From: Streptomyces sporangiiformans
GTDB lineage: Bacteria; Actinomycetota; Actinomycetes; Streptomycetales; Streptomycetaceae
Reading direction: 5' to 3'
Assembly: GCF_005768555.2 (NCBI RefSeq)
Contig: NZ_VCHX02000183.1
Location: forward strand, 52,213 to 115,811
Length of the DNA: 63,599 nucleotides
The position numbers and the translations under genes were made by a program. Within the stretch, counting starts at the first letter, position 1. Each line of letters starts with the position of its first letter. A model generated the notes under the pieces. It saw nothing but the letters and a program-made list of their open reading frames with translations. It did no database searches and was not told the origin of the DNA. This document shows positions 31,869 through 40,756 of this stretch, one piece after another.

Positions 31869-33110
31869 ATGACGGCACCGCTGATCGACTTCGAGGCGCT
31901 GTTCGCCGCCACCCCCAGCCCCTACCTGGTGCTGGGCCCCGACCTGGTGATCGTCGGCGTCAACGCGGCGTACTGCCGGGCGACCGCCCGCACTCGGGAG
32001 GACCTGCTCGGTAAGTACCTCTTCGACGCTTTCCCCGACAATCCGGCGGATCCCGGGGCCGACGGGGTGCGCAACCTGAACGCTTCTCTGCACCGGGTCC
32101 TGCGCTCCAAGGAGCCGGACACGATGGCCGTGCAGAAGTACGACATTCCCGTCGCCGACCGTCCCAGTGCGTTCGAAGAGCGGTGGTGGTCCCCCATCAA
32201 CACCCCCGTGCTCGGGCCGGACGGGCAGGTGGCATGGATCATCCACCGGGTGGAGGACGTGACCGCCTTCGTCCTCTCCCATCCGGCGCGCCCGAGAGAC
32301 GGTGGGTGGCTCAGCGACCGGGAGGCGCTGGAGGCGGAACTGTACGCGCGGGCGAGCGAGCTCCAGCGGCTGAACGAGGAACTGCGCCAGACTCATGCCC
32401 GAGACCGCCAGGTCGCCGTCACCTTGCAGGAGGCCATGCTCCACTCGCCCGACCTGGCCCAGCACCGGGACACAGCGGTGCGCTACCTGCCCGCCGCCGG
32501 GTCGCTGAACGTGTGCGGCGACTGGTACGACGTGGCCAACCTGCCCGACGGCGGATTCGCCGTCGCGGTCGGCGACGTCGTCGGTCACGGCCTGGAGGCC
32601 GCCGCCGTCATGGGCATGCTCCGCAGCGCGCTGTCCGCAGCCGTCCGGGCCCTCGAAGGCCCCGCCAAGGCCCTCGAGGTTCTGGGCCTGTACGCGCGCT
32701 CCGTGGAAGGTGCGCTGGCCACCACCGCGGTCCAAGCCGTCATCGACACCGACGCTCACCGCATCACCTACAGCAGCGCCGGCCACCCGCCCCCCGTACT
32801 GGTCCACCAGGACGGCACCTGCCATCTGCTCGAGCAGGCCACCGACCCGCCGCTGGGCGCCCGCCCCGAACACACCCCCCGCCCCCAGGCCGACCTGCCC
32901 TACACCCCCGGCGACACGCTCGTGCTCTACACCGACGGCCTCATCGAACGCCGCGGCGAGGACATCGACGCCGGCCTCTTCCGGCTCACCGACGCGCTCT
33001 CCCGGCATGCCCGCCTCAGCCCCGACCAACTGGCCGACGCCCTGTTGGCCCGCCTCGGCGTCAGCGGCGGCGCTCGCGACGACATCGCCCTGATCGTGGT
33101 CCAGCTATGA
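31869..33110 (+). CDS. PAS-domain SpoIIE-type protein phosphatase
   Basis: A 413-residue soluble protein. A PAS domain fills about residues 1-130 (FAATPSPYLVLGPDLVIVGV, then YCRATARTREDLLGKYLFDA). A linker helix (ASELQRLNEELRQTHARDRQ) follows, then a PP2C/SpoIIE domain at about 180-413. Metal-site Asp residues occur in VCGDWYDVANLPDGGFAVAV, GDVVGHG, LYTDGLIERRGEDIDAG and ARDDIALIVVQL. Such phosphatases dephosphorylate anti-anti-sigma factors to activate sigma factors. No kinase domain or anti-sigma partner adjoins it. Confidence 0.92.
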   Translation: MTAPLIDFEALFAATPSPYLVLGPDLVIVGVNAAYCRATARTREDLLGKYLFDAFPDNPADPGADGVRNLNASLHRVLRSKEPDTMAVQKYDIPVADRPSAFEERWWSPINTPVLGPDGQVAWIIHRVEDVTAFVLSHPARPRDGGWLSDREALEAELYARASELQRLNEELRQTHARDRQVAVTLQEAMLHSPDLAQHRDTAVRYLPAAGSLNVCGDWYDVANLPDGGFAVAVGDVVGHGLEAAAVMGMLRSALSAAVRALEGPAKALEVLGLYARSVEGALATTAVQAVIDTDAHRITYSSAGHPPPVLVHQDGTCHLLEQATDPPLGARPEHTPRPQADLPYTPGDTLVLYTDGLIERRGEDIDAGLFRLTDALSRHARLSPDQLADALLARLGVSGGARDDIALIVVQL

Positions 33111-33172
33111 CCATCACGCGGCCGTAAGAAGTAGACCGTCGGCCGTCGTGCGACTGCGGCTACCATCGGCGA

Positions 33173-33574
33173 ATGGCTCGCAGCGGAACCAAGGCGCGGC
33201 GTCTCGTGGTCGACGGGGAGACCTTCCTGTGGTCGTTGAGCCACACCCACCGCGCGCTGGGCGACGGCCAGTATGAGGACTGCTGCGAAACCCTCGTCCT
33301 GCGCCTGTTCACAGCGCGCGGACGGCTCCGCATCGTCTTTCGGGCAGGCCCCGGCAGATTGGTTCCGGACGGGTATCTCATGCCCTCCGGGGCAGTCGGC
33401 ACCGCGCTCGGAACAACCCTGAACCTGCACGAGCCGGGCACCGCCAGGGCCCTGCTCGACGCGGCTCTGGCCCGCGGGTGGCGTCCCGACCATCCCTCGG
33501 GCGAAGAGATGGACGGCTGGACCCTCTTCGATGCGGTGGCCGCACGTCGTGGCCCGGCTTCGCCCGGCCGTTGA
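33173..33574 (+). CDS. Conserved hypothetical protein
   Basis: A 133-residue protein: ARRLVVDGETFLWSLSHTHR, CCETLVLRLFTARGRLRIVF, PDGYLMPSGAVGTALGTTLN, LHEPGTARALLDAALARGW and EEMDGWTLFDAVAARRG. Strong codon bias and normal composition indicate a real gene. I recognise it only as an uncharacterised actinomycete protein, probably small alpha+beta. It stands alone. Confidence 0.75.
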   Translation: MARSGTKARRLVVDGETFLWSLSHTHRALGDGQYEDCCETLVLRLFTARGRLRIVFRAGPGRLVPDGYLMPSGAVGTALGTTLNLHEPGTARALLDAALARGWRPDHPSGEEMDGWTLFDAVAARRGPASPGR

Positions 33575-33727
33575 GGGCCATCGCGCCGAGTTCGGGTGAC
33601 AGGCGCGCTGAACGTGCGCACACCACGGTGACCCGGCATCGATCGCGGGCGCAGTGACGAGGCTCCCGAACCTGCCCGGCACGCACCGCCCGGCTCTCGC
33701 TCTGCTCGATGCCCGCGCGAACGGCGG

Positions 33728-34558
33728 CTACGCGGTGGCCTGTTCGGCCTCGCCGAAGCGGGCCAGCGCGAGCGCGCCGGTGATCGAGATCGCGAACCCG
33801 GCCGCCGCCAGCGGTGCGAGCCCGTGACGGGTCGAGTCGCCCAGCCAGACGATGCCGAACACGGCAGGCCAGACGGTCTGGCCGATGACCATCGCCGCCG
33901 TGGCGCCGGTGACCGAGCCGGACTGGAGGGCGTCGATCAACAGCAGGTAGCCGGAGATCCCGGAGATGACCACGGCGTACGCCGCGGGTTCGATGAGGAT
34001 TCCCGGCACGGTGAATCCAGGCAGCAACCGCGCGGCGATGGCCACCACGCCGAAACTGGCCCCCGCCATACCGCCCAGCACGGCGGCGCGGTGGCGCACG
34101 CCGCCGGCGCGGGCGCTCACCGCCCAGCCCACCACCGCGAGCCCGACCGAGCCTGCCAGCACCGCCAGCCGCATGGTGTCGTCGCCGTCCCCGCTCGCCT
34201 CCCGGCCCGCCGCGATCGCCATCAGCGCGAGCCCGCAGCAGACCCCGCCCACGGCCGCCCACTCCACCTGCCGCAGCCGGATGTGCAACACACCCGCCGC
34301 GACGACGGCCGTGACCGCCAGGGATCCGGCGACCGCCGCTTCGACCAGGAAGAGCGGGACCGAGCGCAAAGAGAGCAGTTCGGCACCGAAGCCCAGTGTG
34401 TCGAGCCCGATCCCGACGAGGAAGGGCCACTGCCACGTGGCCCGCACCGCCGCTCCCGGTCCTCCGGCGGTCACCGCTCGCGCGCCGAGCGCCTGAAATA
34501 CGGTCGCCGTTCCCATGCAGACGGCGGCGCACAGTGCGAGCAGCATCCCAAGTGCCAT
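33728..34558 (-). CDS. EamA/DMT-superfamily membrane protein
   Basis: A 276-residue protein with about nine to ten hydrophobic helices and an internal repeat of two EamA-like halves: LGMLLALCAAVCMGTATVFQ, RSVPLFLVEAAVAGSLAVTA, LRQVEWAAVGGVCCGLALMA, then AAMVIGQTVWPAVFGIVWLG and APLAAAGFAISITGALALAR. The DMT superfamily exports metabolites or drugs. The substrate is unknown. It is a single gene, convergent with the preceding hypothetical gene. Confidence 0.83.
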   Translation of the reverse strand: MALGMLLALCAAVCMGTATVFQALGARAVTAGGPGAAVRATWQWPFLVGIGLDTLGFGAELLSLRSVPLFLVEAAVAGSLAVTAVVAAGVLHIRLRQVEWAAVGGVCCGLALMAIAAGREASGDGDDTMRLAVLAGSVGLAVVGWAVSARAGGVRHRAAVLGGMAGASFGVVAIAARLLPGFTVPGILIEPAAYAVVISGISGYLLLIDALQSGSVTGATAAMVIGQTVWPAVFGIVWLGDSTRHGLAPLAAAGFAISITGALALARFGEAEQATA

Positions 34559-34702
34559 GACCGCACGCTAATGGGCTGACAACGGGTCAACAGTGAGGCG
34601 ACAGGGTGTGGCGTCGACCTCCCTGCGGCTGCCCCTGCTCGGGTCGGCTGACGCGGCGGCGCAGCGCGGGGCGGCCGTGCGCTCTGCTTCGCACTCGCCG
34701 AA

Positions 34703-34754
34703 AATCACCCTTGGGGTATCTACGCCGTACCGCGTAGATACCCCAAGGGTGATT
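34703..34754 (-). terminator. Rho-independent terminator of the sulfatase/FGE/binding-protein operon
   Basis: Perfect 23-base arms (34703-34725 and 34732-34754) surround a six-base loop. Read on the minus strand, the stem ends in GGGTGATTTTC, giving a short T run. It lies 32 bases after the stop of the binding-protein gene, and no other gene in the window has so long a perfect stem. Confidence 0.85.
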
Positions 34755-34786
34755 CGGTAAGTGTCCTGAACGACTGTCGACCGGTT

Positions 34787-35758
34787 CTATCCGAGCCAGG
34801 CCTTGACCTTGTCGGGGTTCGCGTCGATCCACTTCTTCGCCGCCTTCTCCGGTGTCATCTTGTCGAGCGCGATGTACTTGGCGACGGTGTTCTGGTCGTC
34901 GTTGGTCCACGTGAAGTTCTTCACCAGGTCGTAGGCCGGGCTGCCGGATTTCGCGAACCGGGTGCTGACGATCTTGTCGAGGTCGAACACCGGGTAGTCG
35001 CAGGCGACCTTCGCCGGCTCCGCGTCGCAGCCCTCCGTGTGCTTGGGCAGCTCGACGTGGACCAGTGGCACCTCCGAGAAGAACCACTGTGGCTCGTAGA
35101 AGTAGCCGATCACCCACTTCTTGTTCTTTTCGGCGTCCCGGAAGGCTTGGATCAGCGCGGTCTCGCTGCCCGCGTACACCACCTTGAAGTCCAGTTTCAG
35201 GTTCTTCACCAGGGACTCGTCGTTGGTCTGGTACGACGGGTCGCCGTCGAGGAGCTGGCCCTTGCTGCCCGACTCGGAGGTCTTGAATTTCGAGGCGTAC
35301 TTGTTGAGGTTCTTCCAGTTGGTGGTGTCCGGATACTTCTTCGCGATCCACGGGGGGATGTACCAGCCGATGATTCCCTTGTTGCCGGTCGCGCCGAGGT
35401 TGACGGCGATCTTCTGCTCGGTGATGTATTTCTTTTTCAGGTCCTCGTGGCCCCAGTTCTCCAGGACGGCGTCGACCTCGCCCGTCTCGAACCCCTGCCA
35501 GCTGATCTCCGCCTTCAGGTCCTTCTTGACGACCTTGCAGCCGAGTTCCTTCTCCGCGACGTAGGCGACGACCGCCGCGTTGGCCTCGTAGCCCACCCAC
35601 GGGCTGACCGCGAGGTTGAAGGTGCCGCACTTGCCTGAACTGCCGTCCGCTGCGGTGGAGTCGTCGCCGACCTTCGCCCCAGCGCAGGCGGTCAAGGTGA
35701 GACCGAGTACGGCCATCCCCGCCGCGCCGGGACGCCACCGTCTTGCTCTCTTTGCCAT
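34787..35758 (-). CDS. Glycine-betaine/choline-type ABC substrate-binding lipoprotein (OpuAC family)
   Basis: A 323-residue lipoprotein with signal and lipobox LGLTLTACAGA. The mature domain is OpuAC/ProX-like: FNLAVSPWVGYEANAAVVAY, AEISWQGFETGEVDAVLENW, GIIGWYIPPWIAKKYPDTTN and KKWVIGYFYEPQWFFSEVPL, where the aromatic residues should form the cage for a quaternary amine. AAGGAG lies eight bases before ATG 35758. No permease or ATPase gene accompanies it. It is the last gene of the operon with an arylsulfatase and its activating enzyme, 62 bases after FGE, suggesting a sulfated or quaternary-amine ligand. Confidence 0.9.
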   Translation of the reverse strand: MAKRARRWRPGAAGMAVLGLTLTACAGAKVGDDSTAADGSSGKCGTFNLAVSPWVGYEANAAVVAYVAEKELGCKVVKKDLKAEISWQGFETGEVDAVLENWGHEDLKKKYITEQKIAVNLGATGNKGIIGWYIPPWIAKKYPDTTNWKNLNKYASKFKTSESGSKGQLLDGDPSYQTNDESLVKNLKLDFKVVYAGSETALIQAFRDAEKNKKWVIGYFYEPQWFFSEVPLVHVELPKHTEGCDAEPAKVACDYPVFDLDKIVSTRFAKSGSPAYDLVKNFTWTNDDQNTVAKYIALDKMTPEKAAKKWIDANPDKVKAWLG

Positions 35759-35820
35759 GGTCTTGCTCCTTGTGCGCCGGGCGCGTCGCGCCGTTGTCCG
35801 AGTGATGGAGTCGAAAGGGG

Positions 35821-36723
35821 TCACGTCATGTCCAGGGCGCACCGGAACCCCACGTTGCCGGTTGCGGAGTCCGGGAAGAGGCCCTGCCGCGCGGCGACCC
35901 GGTAGCGGCGGCAGTAGGACGCGTGACACAGGTAGGAGCCGCCCTTGGTGACGCGCTGTTGTTCGTCGCGCGAGGTGGAGAAGAGGTCTTCGCACCATTC
36001 CCAGACGTTGCCGGTGGCATTGTGCAGGCCGAAGCCGTTGGGCTCGAAGGCATCGACCGGACACGTGCCGTACCAGCCGTCGGCTGTCGGGTGCCGGTGG
36101 GGGAAGTCCCCCTGCCACACGTTCATCCGGGGACGGCCTCCCGGCTCGAACTCGTCGCCCCAGGGGAACACCTTCGCGTGCAGTCCCCCTCGGGCGGCAC
36201 GTTCCCATTCCGCCTCGGTGGGCAGGCGTTTGCCGGCCCAGGCGCAGTAGGAGCGGGCGTCGTCCCAGTCGACATGGACGACTGGATGATCCGCTCGGTC
36301 CTCCCAGGTGGAGTGCGGTCCGTCGGGTTGGCGCCAGTCGGCGCCCTCCACCTGTCGCCACCAGGGCGCGCCCACCACGCCCCGGGTCGGCGGGAAGTCG
36401 TCGGGGAGCAACCCGGCGAAGACGAACGACCAGCCGATCCGCTCGGCCAAGGTGCGGTACCCGGTGTCGGCGACGAAGCGCGCGAACTGTGCGTTGGACA
36501 CCGTGCAGGCGTCCATCCAGAACGCGTCGGCGTACACCGTCCGCACCGGGCCTTCCCCGTCGGCCGGGTAGGCGAGCGCGTCCTCGCTTCCCATGAGGAA
36601 CTCGCCGGCGGGGACGGCCACCATGCCCTCGGGCGTCGCCCGGCGGATCGCGGACGGTCGGAGCGCCGCCCGGTCCGGCGGCCGGTCTGCGGCCCGGCCG
36701 CCGGACGGCGTGCAGCAGCTCAC
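35821..36723 (-). CDS. Formylglycine-generating enzyme (SUMF1/FGE)
   Basis: A 300-residue enzyme that oxidises the sulfatase active-site cysteine to formylglycine. It has family segments MVAVPAGEFLMGSEDALAYP, MDACTVSNAQFARFVADTGY, HPVVHVDWDDARSYCAWAGK, RLPTEAEWERAARGG and ATGNVWEWCEDLFS. The copper-binding active-site cysteines are Cys266 and Cys271 in GGSYLCHASYCRRYRV. Length is as in the S. coelicolor enzyme. GTG 36723 overlaps the sulfatase stop by four bases, so the pair is translationally coupled. Confidence 0.95.
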   Translation of the reverse strand: MSCCTPSGGRAADRPPDRAALRPSAIRRATPEGMVAVPAGEFLMGSEDALAYPADGEGPVRTVYADAFWMDACTVSNAQFARFVADTGYRTLAERIGWSFVFAGLLPDDFPPTRGVVGAPWWRQVEGADWRQPDGPHSTWEDRADHPVVHVDWDDARSYCAWAGKRLPTEAEWERAARGGLHAKVFPWGDEFEPGGRPRMNVWQGDFPHRHPTADGWYGTCPVDAFEPNGFGLHNATGNVWEWCEDLFSTSRDEQQRVTKGGSYLCHASYCRRYRVAARQGLFPDSATGNVGFRCALDMT

Positions 36724-39080
36724 TGGGCCCCCATGACTCGCCGGTGCAGTCCGCCGTCGAACTCGGACGATTCGGTGCTCCGGTCGTCCAGGTCGATGCG
36801 CACCGTATGAATCGTCCCGGTGAACTCGTTGTCGAGGACGGGATAGTCGTCGGTGACCGGTGTACTCAGGTCCACCCCGACGTCGAGCGTCTCGTCGAAG
36901 GAGAAGTAGTACGGGATCGTCCGCTCGACCCGTCCGGTCGCGTGCTTCTCACCGTCCACCAGGAGCACGGCGCTCCCGCCCCGGCCGAGTCCTCCGCCGT
37001 CGTAGGCGAACTCGAGCCGGATCTCGTGCCGTCCCGGTGCCAGGGGCTCGCCGCCGCGCACGGTGTACAGGCTCATGCCGAAGTAGTTGTAGGCGTAGGC
37101 CGGCTTGCCCTCGGTGAAGTACAGGGTCCAGCCGCCGAACCGGCCGCCCTGCGCGATGATCACGCCCTCGGCCGCTGTCTCCGGCAGGTCGACGTCGGCT
37201 GTGATGCTGTGCGAGCGGTTCTTGACGTTGAGTGTGGTCTCCTCGGTGAACCTCCGCATTCCCTCTCGGTAGGTGATGGACGTCCGGTCGCCGACCAGAT
37301 CGATACGACCGGCCACGGCGGGGTTCTCCCGCTCGGTGACCCGGTCGTCCAGGGGGAAGACCTGGTACTTCGCTGCCTCGATCAGGAACAGGTCCTGCAA
37401 CTGGCGCAACTTCGCCGGGTGTTCGGCGGCGAGGTCGTGGGCCTGGCTCCAGTCGTGGTTCACGTCGTAGAGCTCCCAGACGTCGTCGGCGAACCTCCGG
37501 TCCTTGTCCGGCACCATCTCCCAGGGGATGCCGTGCCGGGTGACCGCCATCCAGCCGTCGTGGTAGATACCCCGGTTGCCGCACATCTCGAAGTACTGGG
37601 TACGGCGATGCTCGGACGCCTCGGGGTCAGCGAGCGTCCGCTGCATGCTCGTCCCCTCGATGGGCTGCTGCGTCACGCCGTCCACGCTGAACGGCGCCGG
37701 GACTCCCACGCAGTCCAGGATCGTCGGCAGTACGTCGATCACATGGGAGAACTGGTGACGGAGCCCGCCGCGCTCGGGGACCCCTCGCGGCCAGTGCAAG
37801 ATCATGCCGTCCCGGGTGCCGCCGAAGTGCGAGGCTACCTGCTTGGTCCACTGGTAGGGAGTGTTCAGCGCCAGCGCCCATCCCGCCGGGGCGATCGGGT
37901 AGCTCAGCGGACCGCCGATCTCGTCGAGGTGGTCGATCATCTCGTCCGGGTCGTCCACCACGCCGTGCCCCAGCCGGTGCTCGACGATCGTCCCTTCGAT
38001 GCCGCCCTCGCCCGAGGCGCCGTTGTCGCCCAGGACGTAGATGAAGAGCGTGTTGTCCAGCTCGCCGAGTTCCTCCAGCGCGTCGACGAACCTGCCGACC
38101 TGCACGTCGGCGTGTTCGGTGAACCCGGCGAACGTCTCCATGAACCTGGCGGCCAACTGACGCTGGTTGTCGGTGAGTTCGTCCCAGTGGGGTACGCCCT
38201 CGGCCCAGGGGGCGAGTTCTGTCTCGGGGGGTACGACGCCGAATTCCTTCTGGCGCTCCAGGGTCAGTTCGCGCTGCCGGTCCCAGCCGTGGTCGAACCG
38301 TCCGCGGTACTTCTCCTGCCATTCGCGGCCGACGTGCAGCGGCGCGTGCGCGGCACCCAGCGCGAGGTAGGTGAAGAACGGCCGGTCCGGAGTCAGCGTG
38401 CGCTGGGTGCGCACCCAATCGATGGCGTGGTCGACGAGGTCTTCGGACAGGTGGTAGCCGTCCTCGGGCCGACGATCCGGCTCGACCGGGGTGGTGCCCT
38501 GGTACAGCAGCGGATACCAGTGGTTCATCTCGGCACCCATGAACCCGTAGAAGGTGTCGAACCCCTCCCCCGTCGGCCAGCGGTCGAACGGCCCGACCGC
38601 GCTGATCTCCCGTGGCGGGGTCTGGTGCCACTTGCCGAAAGCCGCCGTGCTGTAGCCGTTGCCCTGCAGGATCTGCGCCATGGTCGCCGCACTGCGTGGC
38701 CGGAACCCGTTGTACCCGGGGGCCGCGGTGGTCATCTCGGTGGTGCCGCCCATGCCGACCGAGTGGTGGTTGCGCCCGGTCAGCAGGGCCTGCCGGGTCG
38801 GCGAGCACAGGGCCGTCACATGAAAGCGGGTGTAGCGCAGCCCGTTGTCCGCGAGGCGTTCCGCGGCCGACATCTCGCACGGTCCGCCGAACGCGCTGGA
38901 GGTGCCGAACCCGAGGTCGTCGACGAGCACGATCACCACATTCGGCGCGCCCTCGGGCGGGGGGACCGGGCCGATGGGCGTGAAGGCGGTCTCCTGGTCG
39001 TGGACGTCCATCGCGGTCGTCAGCGGCCGGCGGGTGTCGGGCCGCGGAAGTACATGCCGTCCCGCCTCGAACTCAGTCAT
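36720..39080 (-). CDS. Type I arylsulfatase (formylglycine-dependent)
   Basis: A 786-residue sulfatase. The metal-binding start is NVVIVLVDDLGFGTSSAFGG, and the modification site is TALCSPTRQALLTGRNHHSV, with Cys92 in CxPxR converted to formylglycine. Further segments are FGKWHQTPPREI, LGAAHAPLHVGREWQEKYRG and YVLGDNGASGEGGIEGTIVE. A C-terminal beta domain ends near DDYPVLDNEFTGTIHTVRID. No signal peptide is seen, so it is probably cytoplasmic. Length resembles mycobacterial AtsA. GGAG lies seven bases before the ATG. Confidence 0.93.
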   Translation of the reverse strand: MTEFEAGRHVLPRPDTRRPLTTAMDVHDQETAFTPIGPVPPPEGAPNVVIVLVDDLGFGTSSAFGGPCEMSAAERLADNGLRYTRFHVTALCSPTRQALLTGRNHHSVGMGGTTEMTTAAPGYNGFRPRSAATMAQILQGNGYSTAAFGKWHQTPPREISAVGPFDRWPTGEGFDTFYGFMGAEMNHWYPLLYQGTTPVEPDRRPEDGYHLSEDLVDHAIDWVRTQRTLTPDRPFFTYLALGAAHAPLHVGREWQEKYRGRFDHGWDRQRELTLERQKEFGVVPPETELAPWAEGVPHWDELTDNQRQLAARFMETFAGFTEHADVQVGRFVDALEELGELDNTLFIYVLGDNGASGEGGIEGTIVEHRLGHGVVDDPDEMIDHLDEIGGPLSYPIAPAGWALALNTPYQWTKQVASHFGGTRDGMILHWPRGVPERGGLRHQFSHVIDVLPTILDCVGVPAPFSVDGVTQQPIEGTSMQRTLADPEASEHRRTQYFEMCGNRGIYHDGWMAVTRHGIPWEMVPDKDRRFADDVWELYDVNHDWSQAHDLAAEHPAKLRQLQDLFLIEAAKYQVFPLDDRVTERENPAVAGRIDLVGDRTSITYREGMRRFTEETTLNVKNRSHSITADVDLPETAAEGVIIAQGGRFGGWTLYFTEGKPAYAYNYFGMSLYTVRGGEPLAPGRHEIRLEFAYDGGGLGRGGSAVLLVDGEKHATGRVERTIPYYFSFDETLDVGVDLSTPVTDDYPVLDNEFTGTIHTVRIDLDDRSTESSEFDGGLHRRVMGAQ

Positions 39081-39271
39081 GTATTTCTCCGATTCGGTGC
39101 CCGGCGGGGAAATGTCACACCCTCTTGTCGCGGCCGAATTGCGGGCGTAATGCTGCCGGACTTCAGCGGCCCCGGAATACCTCTGCCTGCGATGCAGTCA
39201 AAGTGTCAGTCGTCGCGAGGCTGGTCAACAACGCGCTTTGAATTCTCGCGAACCGGTTTTGAATGAAGGCA

Positions 39272-39286
39272 ATAGAAATCTTCTAT
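39272..39286. promoter_or_regulatory. LysR-type box ATAGAAATCTTCTAT
   Basis: A perfect dyad (ATAGAA-ATC-TTCTAT) containing the T-N11-A core of LysR operators. It lies 16 bases from the lysR stop and about 190 bases upstream of the sulfatase start, in an otherwise gene-free 221-base spacer. It is AT-rich against the surrounding GC. It probably controls the sulfatase operon. Confidence 0.6.
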
Positions 39287-39301
39287 ACCTGCAGGGGGGC
39301 G

Positions 39302-40183
39302 TCAGTCCTGGGCGGGCGCGGACGCCAGGTCCACGAACGCCTGGGCGGCGGGAGACAGCGGGCCCGACCGCCAGACCAGCCGGCCGTGGCGCAGCAGCCG
39401 CGGCCGATGGGACAGCATCCGGGCCCCGCGCAGAGCGGCGTCCCGGGCCATGGAGGCGGGCAGCAGGGCGGCGCCCACTCCGTAGAGGACCAGGGGCACG
39501 ATCATCGCGCGGTGCGCGGTCTCCACCGCGATCCGCGGTGCGACGCCCAGGGCGGTGCACACGTCGTCCACCGCCGCCCGGGTCTCGGTGCCAGGCGGCG
39601 TCACGATCAGATCCAGCGCCGCCAGTTCCCGCGAGGTGATGGTGTCGCCCGCCGGGTGCGGGTGGTCCGCGGGCAGCACGACGTGCATCTCCTGCTCCGG
39701 CAGGTCGATCCCGCGCAGGTCCGCCGTGGTCACCGAGGCGTCCACCAGACCGAGTTCGCACTGCCCGTCCGCGACCATCTGCGCCACGGCAGGTCCCCGC
39801 TCCGGGTCGACCACGCGCACGGAGACCCTCGGATGCGCGCGATGGAAGCGCCCCAGCATCTCGGCCAGCGGGTCGACCGACAGGGTCGTCTGCGAAACGA
39901 TGTCGAGTCGTCCGCCGCTGAGCCCCAGGACTTCCCGGACCAGGGAACTGGCCGTGGACAGGTCGCGCAGGACCTGCTGGGCCGGCCGGACCAGCGCCTC
40001 ACCGGCCGCGGTGAGGGCGACACCGTGCGGGAGACGGTGAAACAGTTTTCCGCCGAATTCGCGTTCCAGGGACCGGATCGCATGCGACAGCGAGGGCTGT
40101 GCGACATGGAGCGCGTTGGCCGCGGCTGTGAACCCGCCGTGCTCGACCACGGCGATGAAGTATTCCAGCTGGCGTCGTTCCAT
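39302..40183 (-). CDS. LysR family transcriptional regulator
   Basis: A 293-residue LysR protein: HTH in RRQLEYFIAVVEHGGFTAAA and LHVAQPSLSHAIRSLEREFG, effector domain with LSGGRLDIVSQTTLSVDPLA and VPLVLYGVGAALLPASMA. It sits directly upstream of the sulfatase operon on the same strand, with an AT-rich T-N11-A dyad between them. It is therefore the likely regulator of sulfatase, FGE and binding-protein genes; the inducer may be a sulfate ester. The link is inferred from position. Confidence 0.92.
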   Translation of the reverse strand: MERRQLEYFIAVVEHGGFTAAANALHVAQPSLSHAIRSLEREFGGKLFHRLPHGVALTAAGEALVRPAQQVLRDLSTASSLVREVLGLSGGRLDIVSQTTLSVDPLAEMLGRFHRAHPRVSVRVVDPERGPAVAQMVADGQCELGLVDASVTTADLRGIDLPEQEMHVVLPADHPHPAGDTITSRELAALDLIVTPPGTETRAAVDDVCTALGVAPRIAVETAHRAMIVPLVLYGVGAALLPASMARDAALRGARMLSHRPRLLRHGRLVWRSGPLSPAAQAFVDLASAPAQD

Positions 40184-40363
40184 CGGGTCTCCGTCGGGTC
40201 TGCGTGCATCCCGGGGTCATCACACGCCCCGGTCGGGCGAGTGACGGGAACAGTGTCACCCGGTCGCGCCTCGGTGAGACTCGCCCCTCGGTCCGCGCTC
40301 CAGGAGGGGTGCGCCCCTGCCCGAAAACCCGGCCCGGTGGAGCCGACCGGTAGTGTCCTACCG

Positions 40364-40756
40364 GTGATCGAATTTGTACGGAACATCCGGCTCTGGTTCG
40401 TGCCGGAGGAGATCCGGCAGGAGGGCGGGACACCCGACTACCGGTTCTCGTTGGCGAACGAGCGAACCTTTCTGGCCTGGCTTCGCACCGCCCTCGCCCT
40501 CATCGGCGGCGGCTTCGCGGTGGACCAGTTCCTGCCGGACCTGCGCTGGGGCTGGCGCGTCGGGCTGGCACTCGCGCTGCTCGCCGCCGGTGTGCTGTGC
40601 GCGTTCCGGGCGGTCAACCACTGGGTGCGCTGCGAGTGGGCGATGCGGCGCGGCGAGGACCTGCCGGTGTCCCGCTTTCCGGCGGCGCTCGGCGTCGTGG
40701 TCGCCGTCGTCGCGATCGCCATGGTGGTCGTCGTGCTTCTCAGGTGGGAAGGGTGA
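40364..40756 (+). CDS. DUF202 (YidH-like) membrane protein
   Basis: A 130-residue protein with the DUF202 signature RFSLANERTFLAWLRTALAL, then IGGGFAVDQF, and three transmembrane helices (GWRVGLALALLAAGVLCAFR; FPAALGVVVAVVAIAMVVVV). The start is GTG 40364, giving the usual VIEFVRNIRLWF; GTG 40337 is an alternative, and neither has a good ribosome-binding site. It overlaps the second DUF202 gene by four bases. The function is unknown. Confidence 0.85.
   Translation: MIEFVRNIRLWFVPEEIRQEGGTPDYRFSLANERTFLAWLRTALALIGGGFAVDQFLPDLRWGWRVGLALALLAAGVLCAFRAVNHWVRCEWAMRRGEDLPVSRFPAALGVVVAVVAIAMVVVVLLRWEG

Noticed and set aside
29559..33029. Very long minus-strand open frame (1156 codons)
   Set aside because: It lies opposite the YfhO-like and PAS-SpoIIE genes, has no recognisable domain, and reads as Gly/Arg/Gln-rich low-complexity sequence. 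It is a GC-driven mirror of the real genes.
36744..39266. 840-codon plus-strand open frame
   Set aside because: Antisense to the arylsulfatase, whose motifs are complete; the plus-strand product has no domain and an atypical composition.
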